Shown here: positions 1-6,254 of the stretch, piece by piece
How the letters are laid out: each line of letters opens with the position of its first letter
How positions within the stretch are numbered: the first letter of the stretch is position 1
Assembly (NCBI GenBank): GCA_025057335.1
Contig: JANWXG010000152.1
Coordinates: forward strand, 1-6,546
DNA: 6,546 nt
Reading direction: 5' to 3'
Source of the DNA: a bacterium
Lineage (GTDB): Bacteria > Armatimonadota > HRBIN16
Notes under the pieces: model-generated
Told to the model about the DNA's origin: nothing
The model's input: only the letters and a program-made list of their open reading frames with translations
Database searches by the model: none
Position numbers and translations under genes: made by a program

Positions 1-170
1 ACTGTGCCCTTCAGCTCGCGGATGGCTGTCTCAATCAGCGAGGTCTTGCCTGAGCCTGGCGCGCTGATAAGGTTGAGCGCCACCACGCCCGTTTCGCGTA
101 GCCGCCGACGCACTACCTCGGCGTGCTGTTCGTTCGCTTCCATAATCCGCCTGACGACCTTAATCTCCAT
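1..170 (-). CDS. hypB: HypB, hydrogenase nickel incorporation GTPase, N-terminal fragment (cut by window edge)
   Basis: This is the first 56 residues of HypB, the SIMIBI-class GTPase that works with HypA to load nickel into the [NiFe] hydrogenase large-subunit precursor in the cytoplasm. A helical N-terminus with the family's 'EANEQHA' pattern is followed by a hydrophobic strand and a Walker A P-loop, APGSGKTS, at residues 37-44. The rest of the GTPase domain lies beyond the left edge. The ATG at 168-170 follows a G-rich ribosome binding site (GGGGGG about 5 nt upstream) and overlaps the hypA stop region by 11 bp, so the two are probably translationally coupled. There is no N-terminal CxxCGC nickel motif and no His-rich stretch, so this is a short-N-terminus HypB type. 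The P-loop with hypA directly upstream makes the identification strong despite truncation. Confidence 0.93.
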   Translation of the reverse strand, partial: MEIKVVRRIMEANEQHAEVVRRRLRETGVVALNLISAPGSGKTSLIETAIRELKGT

Positions 171-519
171 GCGTTCCCCCCCACAGCGTCACGCCGATGA
201 TTTCCAGTTCCTCGCCCGCCAGCACCTCGCCGCCGAACGCGCCACAGGCAGGACATTCCCAGAAGACGTCCTCCGGATGGTACTCCGTATGGCACTCCCT
301 GCACCGCACTCGCGCGGGCACGTTCTCCCATTGCAGAGACGCTTCCGCGAGGGGCGTCTCCTGTTTCAGCACGTCGAAGGCGAAAAGCAGCGCCTCAGGT
401 ACGACCTGCCGCAACTCCCCGATACGCAGCCGAACAGCCTCTACCTTGCCCCCTCCGTGTGCCTGCGCTACCTCCTGCGCGGCGTGTACAATCGCTTCGG
501 CGATGGAAAACTCATGCAT
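160..519 (-). CDS. hypA: HypA, hydrogenase nickel-insertion metallochaperone
   Basis: This 119-residue protein has the usual HypA length and layout. It begins MHEFSIAEAI, in which the N-terminal amine, His2 and Glu3 form the family's nickel site. The zinc domain carries two CxxC pairs, C73/C76 (CREC) and C89/C92 (CPAC), that bind structural zinc. HypA takes nickel to the [NiFe] large subunit together with HypB, whose gene overlaps its 3' end by 11 bp. Its own start overlaps the last 8 bp of the maturation protease gene. AAAGGA, about 8 nt upstream and inside the protease gene, serves as the ribosome binding site. This overlap chain (protease, hypA, hypB) indicates one transcript. No residue expected for function is missing. 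Confidence 0.96.
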   Translation of the reverse strand: MHEFSIAEAIVHAAQEVAQAHGGGKVEAVRLRIGELRQVVPEALLFAFDVLKQETPLAEASLQWENVPARVRCRECHTEYHPEDVFWECPACGAFGGEVLAGEELEIIGVTLWGGTHGD

Positions 520-979
520 CGCTTCCTTTTAGCTCCTGCAGGATATAGCGTACCACATCCTCCACCGCCTTTGCGACCTCTGGTGAAAGCCCCTCGCCTT
601 CGCCAAAGTGTTTGCCCTCGATGCCGTAGATGACTAGTTTCGGGGGTAGCCGGCTTAGCGCACGCGCCAGCGCGAGGGTTTCGTTCAAGCCTATCGCGTG
701 TAAGGAGAAGAAACGCATATCTGTAGGAAGGGGTTGTCGTGAGGCGTCAATGCGCACTACTTCGCCAGCCGAGCGCCCCGAACGCATCGCATCGACCAAG
801 ATAACCAGCTCGTAATCTCGCCACGTTTCTATCAGGGTCGTCAGGTCGCCAGGACACTCCATGCAATCTACCTGCTTCGGCGGTCGCTGGCGCAAGCGAC
901 GCACTACTGCGATGCCTGCAGCGTCATCCTGACGATACGGGTTGCCTACGCCTATAAGCAAGGTGCTTTGTTTTTTCAT
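512..979 (-). CDS. Hydrogenase maturation protease (peptidase M52, HycI/HoxW-like)
   Basis: This is a nickel-dependent endopeptidase of family M52 that removes the C-terminal extension of the [NiFe] large subunit after nickel insertion. It has the N-terminal GVGNPYRQDDAAG signature, a VDAM strand and a SLHAIGL segment. By comparison with HybD/HycI, the nickel-sensing ligands are the second Asp of QDD (D19), the Asp of VDAM (D63) and the His of SLHAIGL (H94), counted from the chosen start. I chose the ATG at 977-979 (MKKQ, 155 aa) because a GAG lies 5 nt upstream and family members usually begin just before the first strand. An in-frame ATG at 989-991 (MRDVMKKQ, 159 aa) is possible but lacks a visible ribosome binding site. 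The gene overlaps hypA by 8 bp. Its likely substrate is the alpha subunit encoded at 2879-4168. About 100 bp separate it from the serine hydrolase upstream, and I see no clear promoter there. Confidence 0.93.
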   Translation of the reverse strand: MKKQSTLLIGVGNPYRQDDAAGIAVVRRLRQRPPKQVDCMECPGDLTTLIETWRDYELVILVDAMRSGRSAGEVVRIDASRQPLPTDMRFFSLHAIGLNETLALARALSRLPPKLVIYGIEGKHFGEGEGLSPEVAKAVEDVVRYILQELKGSDA

Positions 980-1086
980 CACATCTCGCATTTCAACGGG
1001 AGACGGTCAACCTCGCTGTCAGCGGTTGCCCCACGTGCGCTTTCCAACTCAGGTGTTGCGCTCAGAGTGGCGCGAGAGACGCACCC

Positions 1087-2118
1087 TCACAGGATATACT
1101 GTGACCAAAGAGCGTCCACTGTGCGGCGCGTCGCCTCGACGGCTCTCTCGTCGGCGGCGTTTGTCGCCACCAGCAAGCCCATGCGTGCCTCAGGTATCAG
1201 CATAATCACGGCGAACCACATCGTGTTGCTTCCTGCGTGCTGGAGCACCCGTCCTCGCGAACGTTTTGACTCTACTACCCACCCCATAGCGTACGTGCTT
1301 TCAGCGGGCGGGGTATGTAGCTTGCCAAAGGTGCTTTTGCAGAGCAAAGGCGGGTCGTCTTCTGTTGCACCCTTCAAGTGCAGGATAGCATAGCGCGCCC
1401 AATCTGGTAGGGTAAGATGGACGGTACCTGCTGGTCCCAAAACGGGTGGGTTGTCCGCGAAGGGTGAAGGGGGCACTGGCAAGTATCCGCTCTCGCTAGC
1501 GCGATGTCCCCACACCCCGTCGGCAGGAGCACCGAAACCTGCGCTCTTCATTTGAAGCGGGCGAAAGAGGTACTCGTGCATTAGGTCTTCCCATGTCTTC
1601 CCCGTTACCGCCTCAGCCATTGCGCCCGCCACCACATAACCACCGTTGGAATAGATGGTCTTTTCGCCCGGCGTAGCAGCGGGCTCTTGTTGCAGGATGA
1701 TCTCCGCCGCTTGCAACCGCTGTTTTACCGACATGCTCCAGAGCTTCGCAAACACCTGCGGGCGGGGGGTGTCGTCCTCGGGTAGCCCAGAGCGATGCGT
1801 CAGCAACTGCTCGATGGTCACCTTCCAGTATTCGCGACGGATGTTTCTGCGAATACTAGGCAGCACCTCTGCCACCATGCTGCCCCAGTCCAGTTTGCCG
1901 TTTTCCACCAGCTGCGCAATCAAGGTAGCGGTCATGGACTTGGCACAGGAGCCGATGTGGAAGCGGTCTCCACGCTGTACGGGGTCGTCCCGGTCCGCCC
2001 GACGTTTTCCAACTGCCCCCAGAGCGATCAACCTGTTCTTGTCTAACACCGCTGCCGCCAGCGCAGGGATTTTTGCCTCAGCACGTATGGGCTCCAGCAG
2101 ATGATGCAGGCTGCGCAT
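1087..2118 (-). CDS. Serine hydrolase, class C beta-lactamase / penicillin-binding-protein-like (PF00144 family)
   Basis: This 343-residue protein has the class C beta-lactamase/DD-peptidase/esterase fold signatures: the SxxK motif S57-C-A-K60 (nucleophile and general base), the YxN motif Y156-S-N158, and HAG at 294-296 in the place of the KTG box. His instead of Lys in that box is common among family esterases and uncharacterised hydrolases, so true beta-lactamase activity should not be assumed. No signal peptide or membrane segment is visible, so a cytoplasmic location is likely, unlike classical AmpC. The start is supported by GGAG about 8 nt upstream of the ATG at 2116-2118. It sits between the hydrogenase structural and maturation genes on the same strand, and nothing in the sequence ties it to hydrogenase function. 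An 8-bp inverted repeat lies just upstream of the gene. The substrate cannot be deduced. Confidence 0.88.
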   Translation of the reverse strand: MRSLHHLLEPIRAEAKIPALAAAVLDKNRLIALGAVGKRRADRDDPVQRGDRFHIGSCAKSMTATLIAQLVENGKLDWGSMVAEVLPSIRRNIRREYWKVTIEQLLTHRSGLPEDDTPRPQVFAKLWSMSVKQRLQAAEIILQQEPAATPGEKTIYSNGGYVVAGAMAEAVTGKTWEDLMHEYLFRPLQMKSAGFGAPADGVWGHRASESGYLPVPPSPFADNPPVLGPAGTVHLTLPDWARYAILHLKGATEDDPPLLCKSTFGKLHTPPAESTYAMGWVVESKRSRGRVLQHAGSNTMWFAVIMLIPEARMGLLVATNAADERAVEATRRTVDALWSQYIL

Positions 2119-2139
2119 TAAACGTCTCCAAAAGTTTGG

Positions 2140-2169
2140 CTTTGCAGCGCAGTCATGTGTTCTGCAAAG
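2140..2169 (-). promoter_or_regulatory. Perfect 8-bp inverted repeat upstream of the serine hydrolase gene (possible operator or leader hairpin)
   Basis: CTTTGCAG at 2140-2147 and CTGCAAAG at 2162-2169 are exact inverted copies separated by 14 nt. The right end of the element, in gene orientation, is about 21 bp before the serine hydrolase start codon and upstream of its GGAG ribosome binding site. It could be a dimer-binding operator or a leader hairpin. It does not match the TACA/TGTA core of BlaI/MecI operators. I found no convincing -35/-10 pair around it, so the regulatory role is conjecture while the repeat itself is plain. Confidence 0.35.
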
Positions 2170-2250
2170 AGAGTTTTCTGCGCTCGCTGGATGTTATCAT
2201 GCATTACGCGGTGGATTCGGCAATTCGCGCTTGTTATATCCCATCATTTT

Positions 2251-2733
2251 ATCGTCACCCCGGTTCGGGCAACGGAGCTGATGGCGGGCAAGACTATCCC
2301 CTTTATCCTGCTTGGGTTCGTGGACATGGTGCTGATTTTGCTGGTAGCCACGCTCTGGTTCCATGTTCCGCTGAAGGGGAGCCTGTTGCTCCTTTTTGCG
2401 CTGGCGGTCGTCTTTCTGCTCACCACACTGGGGCTAGGGCTGTTCATCTCTACCGTATCGCATACCCAGCAGCAAGCGATGATGACCGCGTTTTTCATCA
2501 TGTTACCATCTATTCTGCTATCTGGTTTCATGTTCCCCATCGAGAATATGCCCCCTGCAGTGCAGTGGGTGACGTACTTTATCCCTCTACGCTACTTCCT
2601 GAATATCGTTCGTGGCATCTTCCTGAAAGGGGTCGGGTTAGAGGCGTTATGGGGTGATGTGCTGGCGCTGCTCATTATTGGGCTAACCTTGTTTACTCTG
2701 GCAAGTCTGCGCTTTACAAAGAGGATGGGTTAG
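2251..2733 (+). pseudogene. 5'-truncated ABC-2 type transporter permease (C-terminal remnant)
   Basis: The 160 codons from 2251 to the TAG at 2731 read as the C-terminal part of an ABC-2 permease (DrrB/YhhJ/YbhR type). A cytoplasmic 'IVTPVRATELMAGK' segment is followed by hydrophobic spans at about 2299-2361, 2380-2457, 2476-2541 and 2656-2715. The 'SHTQQQAMM' loop and the 'SGFMFPIENMPPAVQW' re-entrant region are family hallmarks. Full-length members have about 370 residues, with a first membrane helix and a large external domain. Those are missing here: upstream of 2251 no frame shows permease-like sequence, although an open frame runs back to an ATG at 2155. No ATPase partner is present. 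It points opposite to all neighbours. A short protein could start at the ATG at 2281, but it would lack half the transporter. I read it as a decayed remnant. Confidence 0.75.
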
Positions 2734-2878
2734 GGTTTCTGCCCGGTCGCTGCCGAACAGCCAAATGCCACGAGGTCTTGTAGCGATACTGAGAGTATGC
2801 CGAGGGAGCTGCGCAACTGAGGCGGTTCTCCCCGTTTGCCACAGATTCGTCAGCCTGCGGCACCGATAGGGGTGAAGG

Positions 2879-4168
2879 CTACTCCCGCTCTACCTGCAGT
2901 CTCAGGAAGTGCGTGGCGCAGGAGATGCAGGGGTCGTAGTTGCGTATCGCTTGCTCACACCGCCACTGCAGCTCCTCCTGTGGCAGGTCAGCGTTCGCCT
3001 GCACGAGCTCCCACAGGTCGCCCTCGATGCTCTTCTGGTTCTGCGCAGTGGGGGGCACGATGCGCGCGTCCAGAATGATGCCATACTCGTCCACGCGATA
3101 GCGATGGTAAAGGATACCGCGCGGCGCCTCCGTGCAGCCGTGTCCTGTGGCGGCGCAGGGATGCACCTCCACCGCAGGCTGGTCGGGCGGGGTATATTGC
3201 GCGATGAGGCGCAGCGCTTCGTCGCAGGCGTACAGCGTCTCAATGGCGCGCACCACAATGCTCTGGAAGGGGTTGCGGCAGGGGGGAACCACGCCTACCT
3301 CTTTCGCCACCTCCTGCGCCAGCGGAGACAGCCTGTCGAAGTTCAGGTTGAAGCGCGCTAAAGGTCCAACCACGTACGCCCCGCGTTTGGCGATGCGCGC
3401 GTGCAGGGCGTTGGAGTAGGGCACATGCTCCTCCACGATATGCGCCTCGAACTCATCGACAGCGATGTCCAGCCCCTTGTTGGAGACCAGGCGCCCTTCG
3501 TTGAACGGGTACTCGGCAGGATGGCGTAGCGCGACGAACTCGTAGTCTCGCTCGAACAGCGGGATGGGCAGGCTGGCAGTCCACTTCACCAGCTGCACGG
3601 CAGCCTCACGCGCCCACTTTAGCTGTTCCTCGACCTCGTTCAGGTCGCGACGGCGCGGCACCCTGTAGAAACCGCCGACCTTCACGTTGATGGGATGGAT
3701 TTCCCTTCCGCCGAGCAGGGCGACGAGGTCGTTGCCCACCTTTTTGAGCTGGAGCGCGGTCTGCACGAGGTCGGGATGTTCGCGCGCCATCTGCAGGGCG
3801 TCCTGGTAACCGAGGAAGTCGGGCGCGTGTAGCAGGGCGATGTGCAGCACATGGCTTTCGATCCACTCGCCGCAGTAGAGGAGACGGCGCAGGTCGCGAA
3901 GGGGTCCCTCCACCTTGACGCCGAAGGCGTCCTCCATGGCATGCGCCGCGCTCATCTGGTAGGCGACGGGGCAGATGCCGCAGATGCGCGCGGTGATGTC
4001 GGGCGCTTCGCGGTAGCTGCGCCCGCGCAGGAACGCCTCGAAGAAGCGCGGCGGCTCGAAAATCTGAAACTGCACCTCGCGCAGTTGCCCCCCGCGAAAC
4101 TTCACCACGAGGGAGCCTTCGCCCTCGACGCGCGCTAAGTAGTCCACCTTGATATTCTTACCTCTCAT
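2879..4168 (-). CDS. hydA: [NiFe] hydrogenase large (alpha) subunit, group 3b sulfhydrogenase type
   Basis: This 429-residue protein holds the NiFe active site, which interconverts H2 and protons. Near the N-terminus it has RVEGEG, with the conserved Glu at residue 15. The L1 motif RICGICP provides C63 and C66, and the C-terminal L2 motif DPCISCATH provides C414 and C417; these four cysteines bind nickel, and one of each pair bridges to iron. Cleavage by the M52 protease is expected after H420, releasing the nine-residue tail FLRLQVERE. The ATG at 4166-4168 is preferred because homologues begin just before the '[13 protein letters not shown]' segment and GAGAG precedes it closely. An in-frame ATG at 4223-4225 would add 19 residues and push the delta overlap to 68 bp. 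With the chosen start it overlaps delta by 11 bp, a sign of translational coupling. Group 3b is assigned from motif style and neighbours; group 3c/3d is less likely. Confidence 0.96.
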   Translation of the reverse strand: MRGKNIKVDYLARVEGEGSLVVKFRGGQLREVQFQIFEPPRFFEAFLRGRSYREAPDITARICGICPVAYQMSAAHAMEDAFGVKVEGPLRDLRRLLYCGEWIESHVLHIALLHAPDFLGYQDALQMAREHPDLVQTALQLKKVGNDLVALLGGREIHPINVKVGGFYRVPRRRDLNEVEEQLKWAREAAVQLVKWTASLPIPLFERDYEFVALRHPAEYPFNEGRLVSNKGLDIAVDEFEAHIVEEHVPYSNALHARIAKRGAYVVGPLARFNLNFDRLSPLAQEVAKEVGVVPPCRNPFQSIVVRAIETLYACDEALRLIAQYTPPDQPAVEVHPCAATGHGCTEAPRGILYHRYRVDEYGIILDARIVPPTAQNQKSIEGDLWELVQANADLPQEELQWRCEQAIRNYDPCISCATHFLRLQVERE

Positions 4169-4940
4169 GGCTCTCACTCTCTCGGCGGAAGAGTTCCGAA
4201 GCGGCGTTGAAACTACGGTATGCACGCACCAGGTCGTCCTCCTTCATGCCCAGCTGCTTGAAGCGCTTGCTGAGCGAAGCCGTATTGGGAGTCTCTTTGG
4301 GACCAAAGCAGCCGTAGCATCCACGTCCGTAAGCGGGGCAAAGGGCGCCGCAGCCTGCGTGCGTGACCGGTCCCAAACACGGAGTTCCTCGCGCCACCAT
4401 GACGCACACCACGCCGCGTCGCTTGCATTCCGTGCACACGCTGTGGGGCACGATGTTGGGCTTGCGCCCGTTGAGCAGCGCGCTCAACACCTCTAGCAGC
4501 TGGTATTTGTTCACGGGGCAGCCGCGCAGCTCGTAGTCTACAAACACGTGGTCGTGGATAGGCGTAGACTTGCTCAGGGTCTGGATGTACTGTGGGCTGG
4601 CGTACACCAGAGAGAGGAACTCGCGCACGTCCTTGTAGTTACGCAGCGCCTGGATGCCCCCTGCGGTCGCGCACGCGCCGATAGTAATCAGGTAGCGCGA
4701 GGCACGCCGCACCTGATGGATGCGCTCGGCGTCATGCGGAGTCGTGATGGAGCCCTCCACTAGCGAGATGTCGTATGGTCCTTTCACTGTAGCGCGGCTC
4801 GCCTCGAGGAAGTAGGCGATTTCCACCTGGTCAGCGACCTGCAGCAGCTCCTCCTCGCAGTCCAGCAAGCTGAGCTGACACCCGTCGCACGAGGCGAACT
4901 TCCACACAGCCAGTTTGGGCTTTGTTGTTGCTTGCGCCAT
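4158..4940 (-). CDS. hydD: [NiFe] hydrogenase small (delta) subunit with three [4Fe-4S] clusters, group 3b type
   Basis: The small subunit wires the NiFe site to the flavoprotein through Fe-S clusters. Its 260 residues show the proximal-cluster cysteines C18 and C21 ([12 protein letters not shown]), C90 (GACATAGG) and C141 (RGCPVNKYQ). Two further four-cysteine sets follow: C169, C172, C179, C188, then C197, C201, C208, C211 ([19 protein letters not shown]). This suits three [4Fe-4S] clusters. There is no twin-arginine signal, so the enzyme is cytoplasmic, as expected for group 3. The ATG at 4938-4940 (MAQATTKPK) is chosen because GGGAG sits about 8 nt upstream and homology starts right after it. 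An in-frame ATG at 5055-5057 would overlap the gamma gene by over 100 bp with Arg/Pro-rich, non-family sequence. It starts 2 bp after the gamma stop and overlaps alpha by 11 bp. Confidence 0.95.
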   Translation of the reverse strand: MAQATTKPKLAVWKFASCDGCQLSLLDCEEELLQVADQVEIAYFLEASRATVKGPYDISLVEGSITTPHDAERIHQVRRASRYLITIGACATAGGIQALRNYKDVREFLSLVYASPQYIQTLSKSTPIHDHVFVDYELRGCPVNKYQLLEVLSALLNGRKPNIVPHSVCTECKRRGVVCVMVARGTPCLGPVTHAGCGALCPAYGRGCYGCFGPKETPNTASLSKRFKQLGMKEDDLVRAYRSFNAASELFRRESESHER

Positions 4941-4942
4941 CG

Positions 4943-5758
4943 CTAAATCTCCCGCTTCTCGAAGAGATGGGCGACCCGGTCGTAGCGGAACACAGGTCCG
5001 TCTTTGCACACAAAACAGGGTCCGAACTGGCAATGTCCACACACGCCCGTGCCACACTTCATGTTGCGCTCCATCGAGAGGTAGATGTTCGACGGAGGCA
5101 CGCCGCGCCGCTGCAGCTCTAGCACAGTGAAGCGCATCATGATTTCAGGACCGCACACGAAGGCGACAGCGTTACGCGCCTCGAAGGGGGCGCGTGGGAT
5201 GAGCGTCGTGACCACGCCCACGTTGCCTCGCCAGCCGCTCATAGCGCGGTCTACGGTGATGTGCACCTCCAGGTCGAACTGCGCACGCCAGCGCTGCAGC
5301 TCGCGGCGGTACAGGATGTCGTTGGGCGTGCGCGTGCCATATAGCAGCACGATTTTCTCGTAGCGGTCACGGTGCGCCAACAGCTGGTACAGGGCGGAGC
5401 GCAGAGGCGCCAGCCCGATTCCCCCCGCCACAATCACCACATCCGCCCCCTGCGCCTGTTCGACGGGCCAGGGCGTGCCGAAAGGACCGCGCACGCCGAT
5501 GACGTCGCCGCGGCGCAGCTTGCCCATTGCCTTTGTCACCGTGCCTACCTCGCGCGTGGTGTGCATCAGCACGCGCGGCTGAGTAGGGTCGCTACTGATG
5601 GAGATGGGAATCTCGCCGACGCCAAACACGTAGAGCATGTTGAACTGCCCTGCGCGGAAGGCGAAACCGTCACCCCCGCGCACGGGTTCCAGCTCCAGCG
5701 TGAAGGTATCGTGCGTCTCCCGTCGCACCTGTTGCACTCGAAACGGTTGTGGTATCAT
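4943..5758 (-). CDS. hydG: Hydrogenase gamma subunit, FAD/NAD(P)-binding [2Fe-2S] oxidoreductase
   Basis: This 271-residue ferredoxin-NADP reductase-like subunit exchanges electrons between the hydrogenase Fe-S chain and NAD(P)(H). Domains in order: an FAD-binding beta-barrel with '[23 protein letters not shown]' split around residues 34-56; a nucleotide-binding domain with the [10 protein letters not shown] loop (111-120) and CGPEIMMRF (202-210); and a C-terminal [2Fe-2S] site with C235, C240, C243 and C251 (CGTGVCGHC, then CKDGPVF), plus an extra C248. The PIS-type FAD motif is shared with dihydroorotate dehydrogenase electron-transfer subunits, but the hydrogenase neighbours decide the role. 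The ATG at 5756-5758 (MIPQPF) is preferred with AAGGG about 8 nt upstream. The open frame runs on to 5884, but that stretch overlaps hairpin repeats and looks non-coding. It is first in the compact gamma-delta-alpha unit. NAD versus NADP preference cannot be read with confidence. Confidence 0.94.
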   Translation of the reverse strand: MIPQPFRVQQVRRETHDTFTLELEPVRGGDGFAFRAGQFNMLYVFGVGEIPISISSDPTQPRVLMHTTREVGTVTKAMGKLRRGDVIGVRGPFGTPWPVEQAQGADVVIVAGGIGLAPLRSALYQLLAHRDRYEKIVLLYGTRTPNDILYRRELQRWRAQFDLEVHITVDRAMSGWRGNVGVVTTLIPRAPFEARNAVAFVCGPEIMMRFTVLELQRRGVPPSNIYLSMERNMKCGTGVCGHCQFGPCFVCKDGPVFRYDRVAHLFEKREI

Positions 5759-5820
5759 GGCGTGACCCTTGTGCTCCTTGTTCCACCTCGGCGTATTGCA
5801 ACTTCTCTGCTGCACTCCTT

Positions 5821-5877
5821 GCAGGCTGAAGCCCGCACGACGAGCACGAGCGTTTGTAGTGTGCACTTCAGTGCGCC
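5821..5877. repeat. Head-to-head pair of GTAG-type small hairpins (REP-like)
   Basis: Two small hairpins face each other. On the minus strand, GTCGT is followed by stem GCGGGC, loop TTCA and stem GCCTGC (plus positions 5836-5821, one mismatch). On the plus strand, GTAGT (5856-5860) is followed by stem GTGCAC (5861-5866), loop TTCA (5867-5870) and stem GTGCGC (5871-5876), with one G-T pair. Both share the order 'GTNGT foot, 6-bp stem, TTCA loop', with different stem sequences. The inverted-pair arrangement is like bacterial interspersed REP pairs. Confidence 0.6.
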
Positions 5878-5894
5878 GTCGCATCTCGGTAGAG

Positions 5895-5977
5895 CCCCCT
5901 CATCCCCTACCCCCTTCTCCCAGAGGGAGAAGGGGGCTATTCCCTCTCCCTCTGGGAGAGGGGCTAGGGGTGAGGGC
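5895..5977. repeat. Three-way-junction palindrome (outer stem with two inner hairpins)
   Basis: Outer arms CCCTCA-T-CCCCTA (5897-5909) and TAGGGGTGAGGG (5965-5976) pair over 12 bp with one bulged T. Inside are two perfect hairpins: 12 bp at 5910-5921/5925-5936 with an AGA loop, and 9 bp at 5942-5950/5954-5962 with a TCT loop. The arms are C-rich on one side and G-rich on the other. Similar 'CCCTCTCCC...GGGAGAGGG' palindromes are, from memory, common non-coding repeats scattered in many bacterial genomes. No T-tract follows on either strand, so it is not a classical intrinsic terminator, though it could impede transcription or protect RNA ends. Confidence 0.8.
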
Positions 5978-6052
5978 AAGCTAGCGAATGGTGTCAGTAG
6001 ACACCTCGCCCTCCAGCCCTGTCATTCTGAAGCCCATGCTGTTTGTCACGAG

Positions 6053-6080
6053 GAAGCACTTACGTGCTTCACTACAAACC
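6053..6080 (-). repeat. GTAG-headed small hairpin (REP-like), minus orientation
   Basis: On the minus strand the order is GGTTTGTAGT (6080-6071), stem GAAGCAC, loop GTAA, stem GTGCTTC (7 bp, perfect; plus arms 6053-6059 and 6064-6070). It shares the TTTGTAGT foot with the copy at 5853-5876 but has a different, fully complementary stem, showing covariation. Confidence 0.6.
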
Positions 6081-6095
6081 AGAGTTCGTCGGGTG

Positions 6096-6188
6096 TCCGT
6101 GTTGGTAGTAGCGCACGTCAGTGCGCCTCTCCTTATTCTGCAATCCGTGTTGGTAGTAGCGCACGTCAGTGCGCCTCTCCTTATTCTG
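6096..6188 (+). repeat. Two perfect 45-bp direct repeats, each with a GTAG-headed hairpin
   Basis: 6096-6140 and 6144-6188 are identical over 45 bp, separated by CAA, giving a 48-bp period. Each unit contains GTAG (6105-6108; 6153-6156), stem GCGCAC, loop GTCA and stem GTGCGC (6111-6126; 6159-6174), and ends in TTATTCTG. In the second copy this runs into the long CTGAGC hairpin; in the first copy it stops there. With only two units and a 3-nt spacer it is not a CRISPR array. Perfect identity points to a recent local duplication. Confidence 0.9.
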
Positions 6189-6247
6189 AGCGGAGCGAAG
6201 AATCTCGCCTTGTCTCGATGAGATGCTTCGCCTGCGGCTCAGCATGA
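6181..6247. repeat. Long imperfect hairpin of the 'ATTCTGAGC...GCTCAG' type
   Basis: CTGAGC (6186-6191) pairs with GCTCAG (6237-6242). After an internal loop, GCGAAG (6195-6200) pairs with CTTCGC (6226-6231), and ATCTC (6202-6206) pairs with GAGAT (6220-6224) across one A-G mismatch, leaving a 13-nt loop. About 17 base pairs form in total. It reads like the widespread 'CATTCTGAGCG...GCGAAGAATCTC' intergenic repeat family (from memory). It is downstream of the cyclic-nucleotide-binding gene but lacks a T-tract. Confidence 0.7.
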
Positions 6248-6254
6248 CAAGCAT

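Noticed and set aside
2180..2260. Sigma-70 promoter for the serine hydrolase (TATAAC or TAACAT with TTGCCG)
   Set aside because: The best -10-like hexamers have no -35 partner at 16-18 bp spacing, so the match is not better than expected by chance.
2073..2657. 194-codon open frame on the plus strand overlapping the permease remnant
   Set aside because: It is a shifted frame over the permease sequence; its residues lack the hydrophobic periodicity seen in the frame ending at 2733.
2746..2766. GCTG/CAGC hairpin as a terminator between the permease remnant and alpha
   Set aside because: The stem is only 4 bp and no T-run follows on either strand.
4941..5057. In-frame 39-residue N-terminal extension of the delta subunit
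   Set aside because: It lies wholly over the conserved [2Fe-2S] coding end of gamma, has no family similarity, and a good ribosome binding site precedes the inner ATG.
5810..5824. CTGCA/TGCAG inverted repeat in the gamma leader as an operator
   Set aside because: Five base pairs with a 5-nt loop is close to chance level in GC-rich sequence, and there is no second supporting feature.
5759..5884. In-frame 42-residue N-terminal extension of the gamma subunit
   Set aside because: It overlaps two REP-like hairpins and is Arg/Ser-rich without family similarity, and the ATG at 5756-5758 has its own ribosome binding site.
6096..6188. Possible CRISPR array
   Set aside because: There are only two units, the 'spacer' is 3 nt, and the repeat itself is an interspersed hairpin element.
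5372..6247. 291-codon open frame on the plus strand
   Set aside because: It runs antisense to gamma and then through the hairpin repeats; composition is low-complexity and no domain is recognisable.
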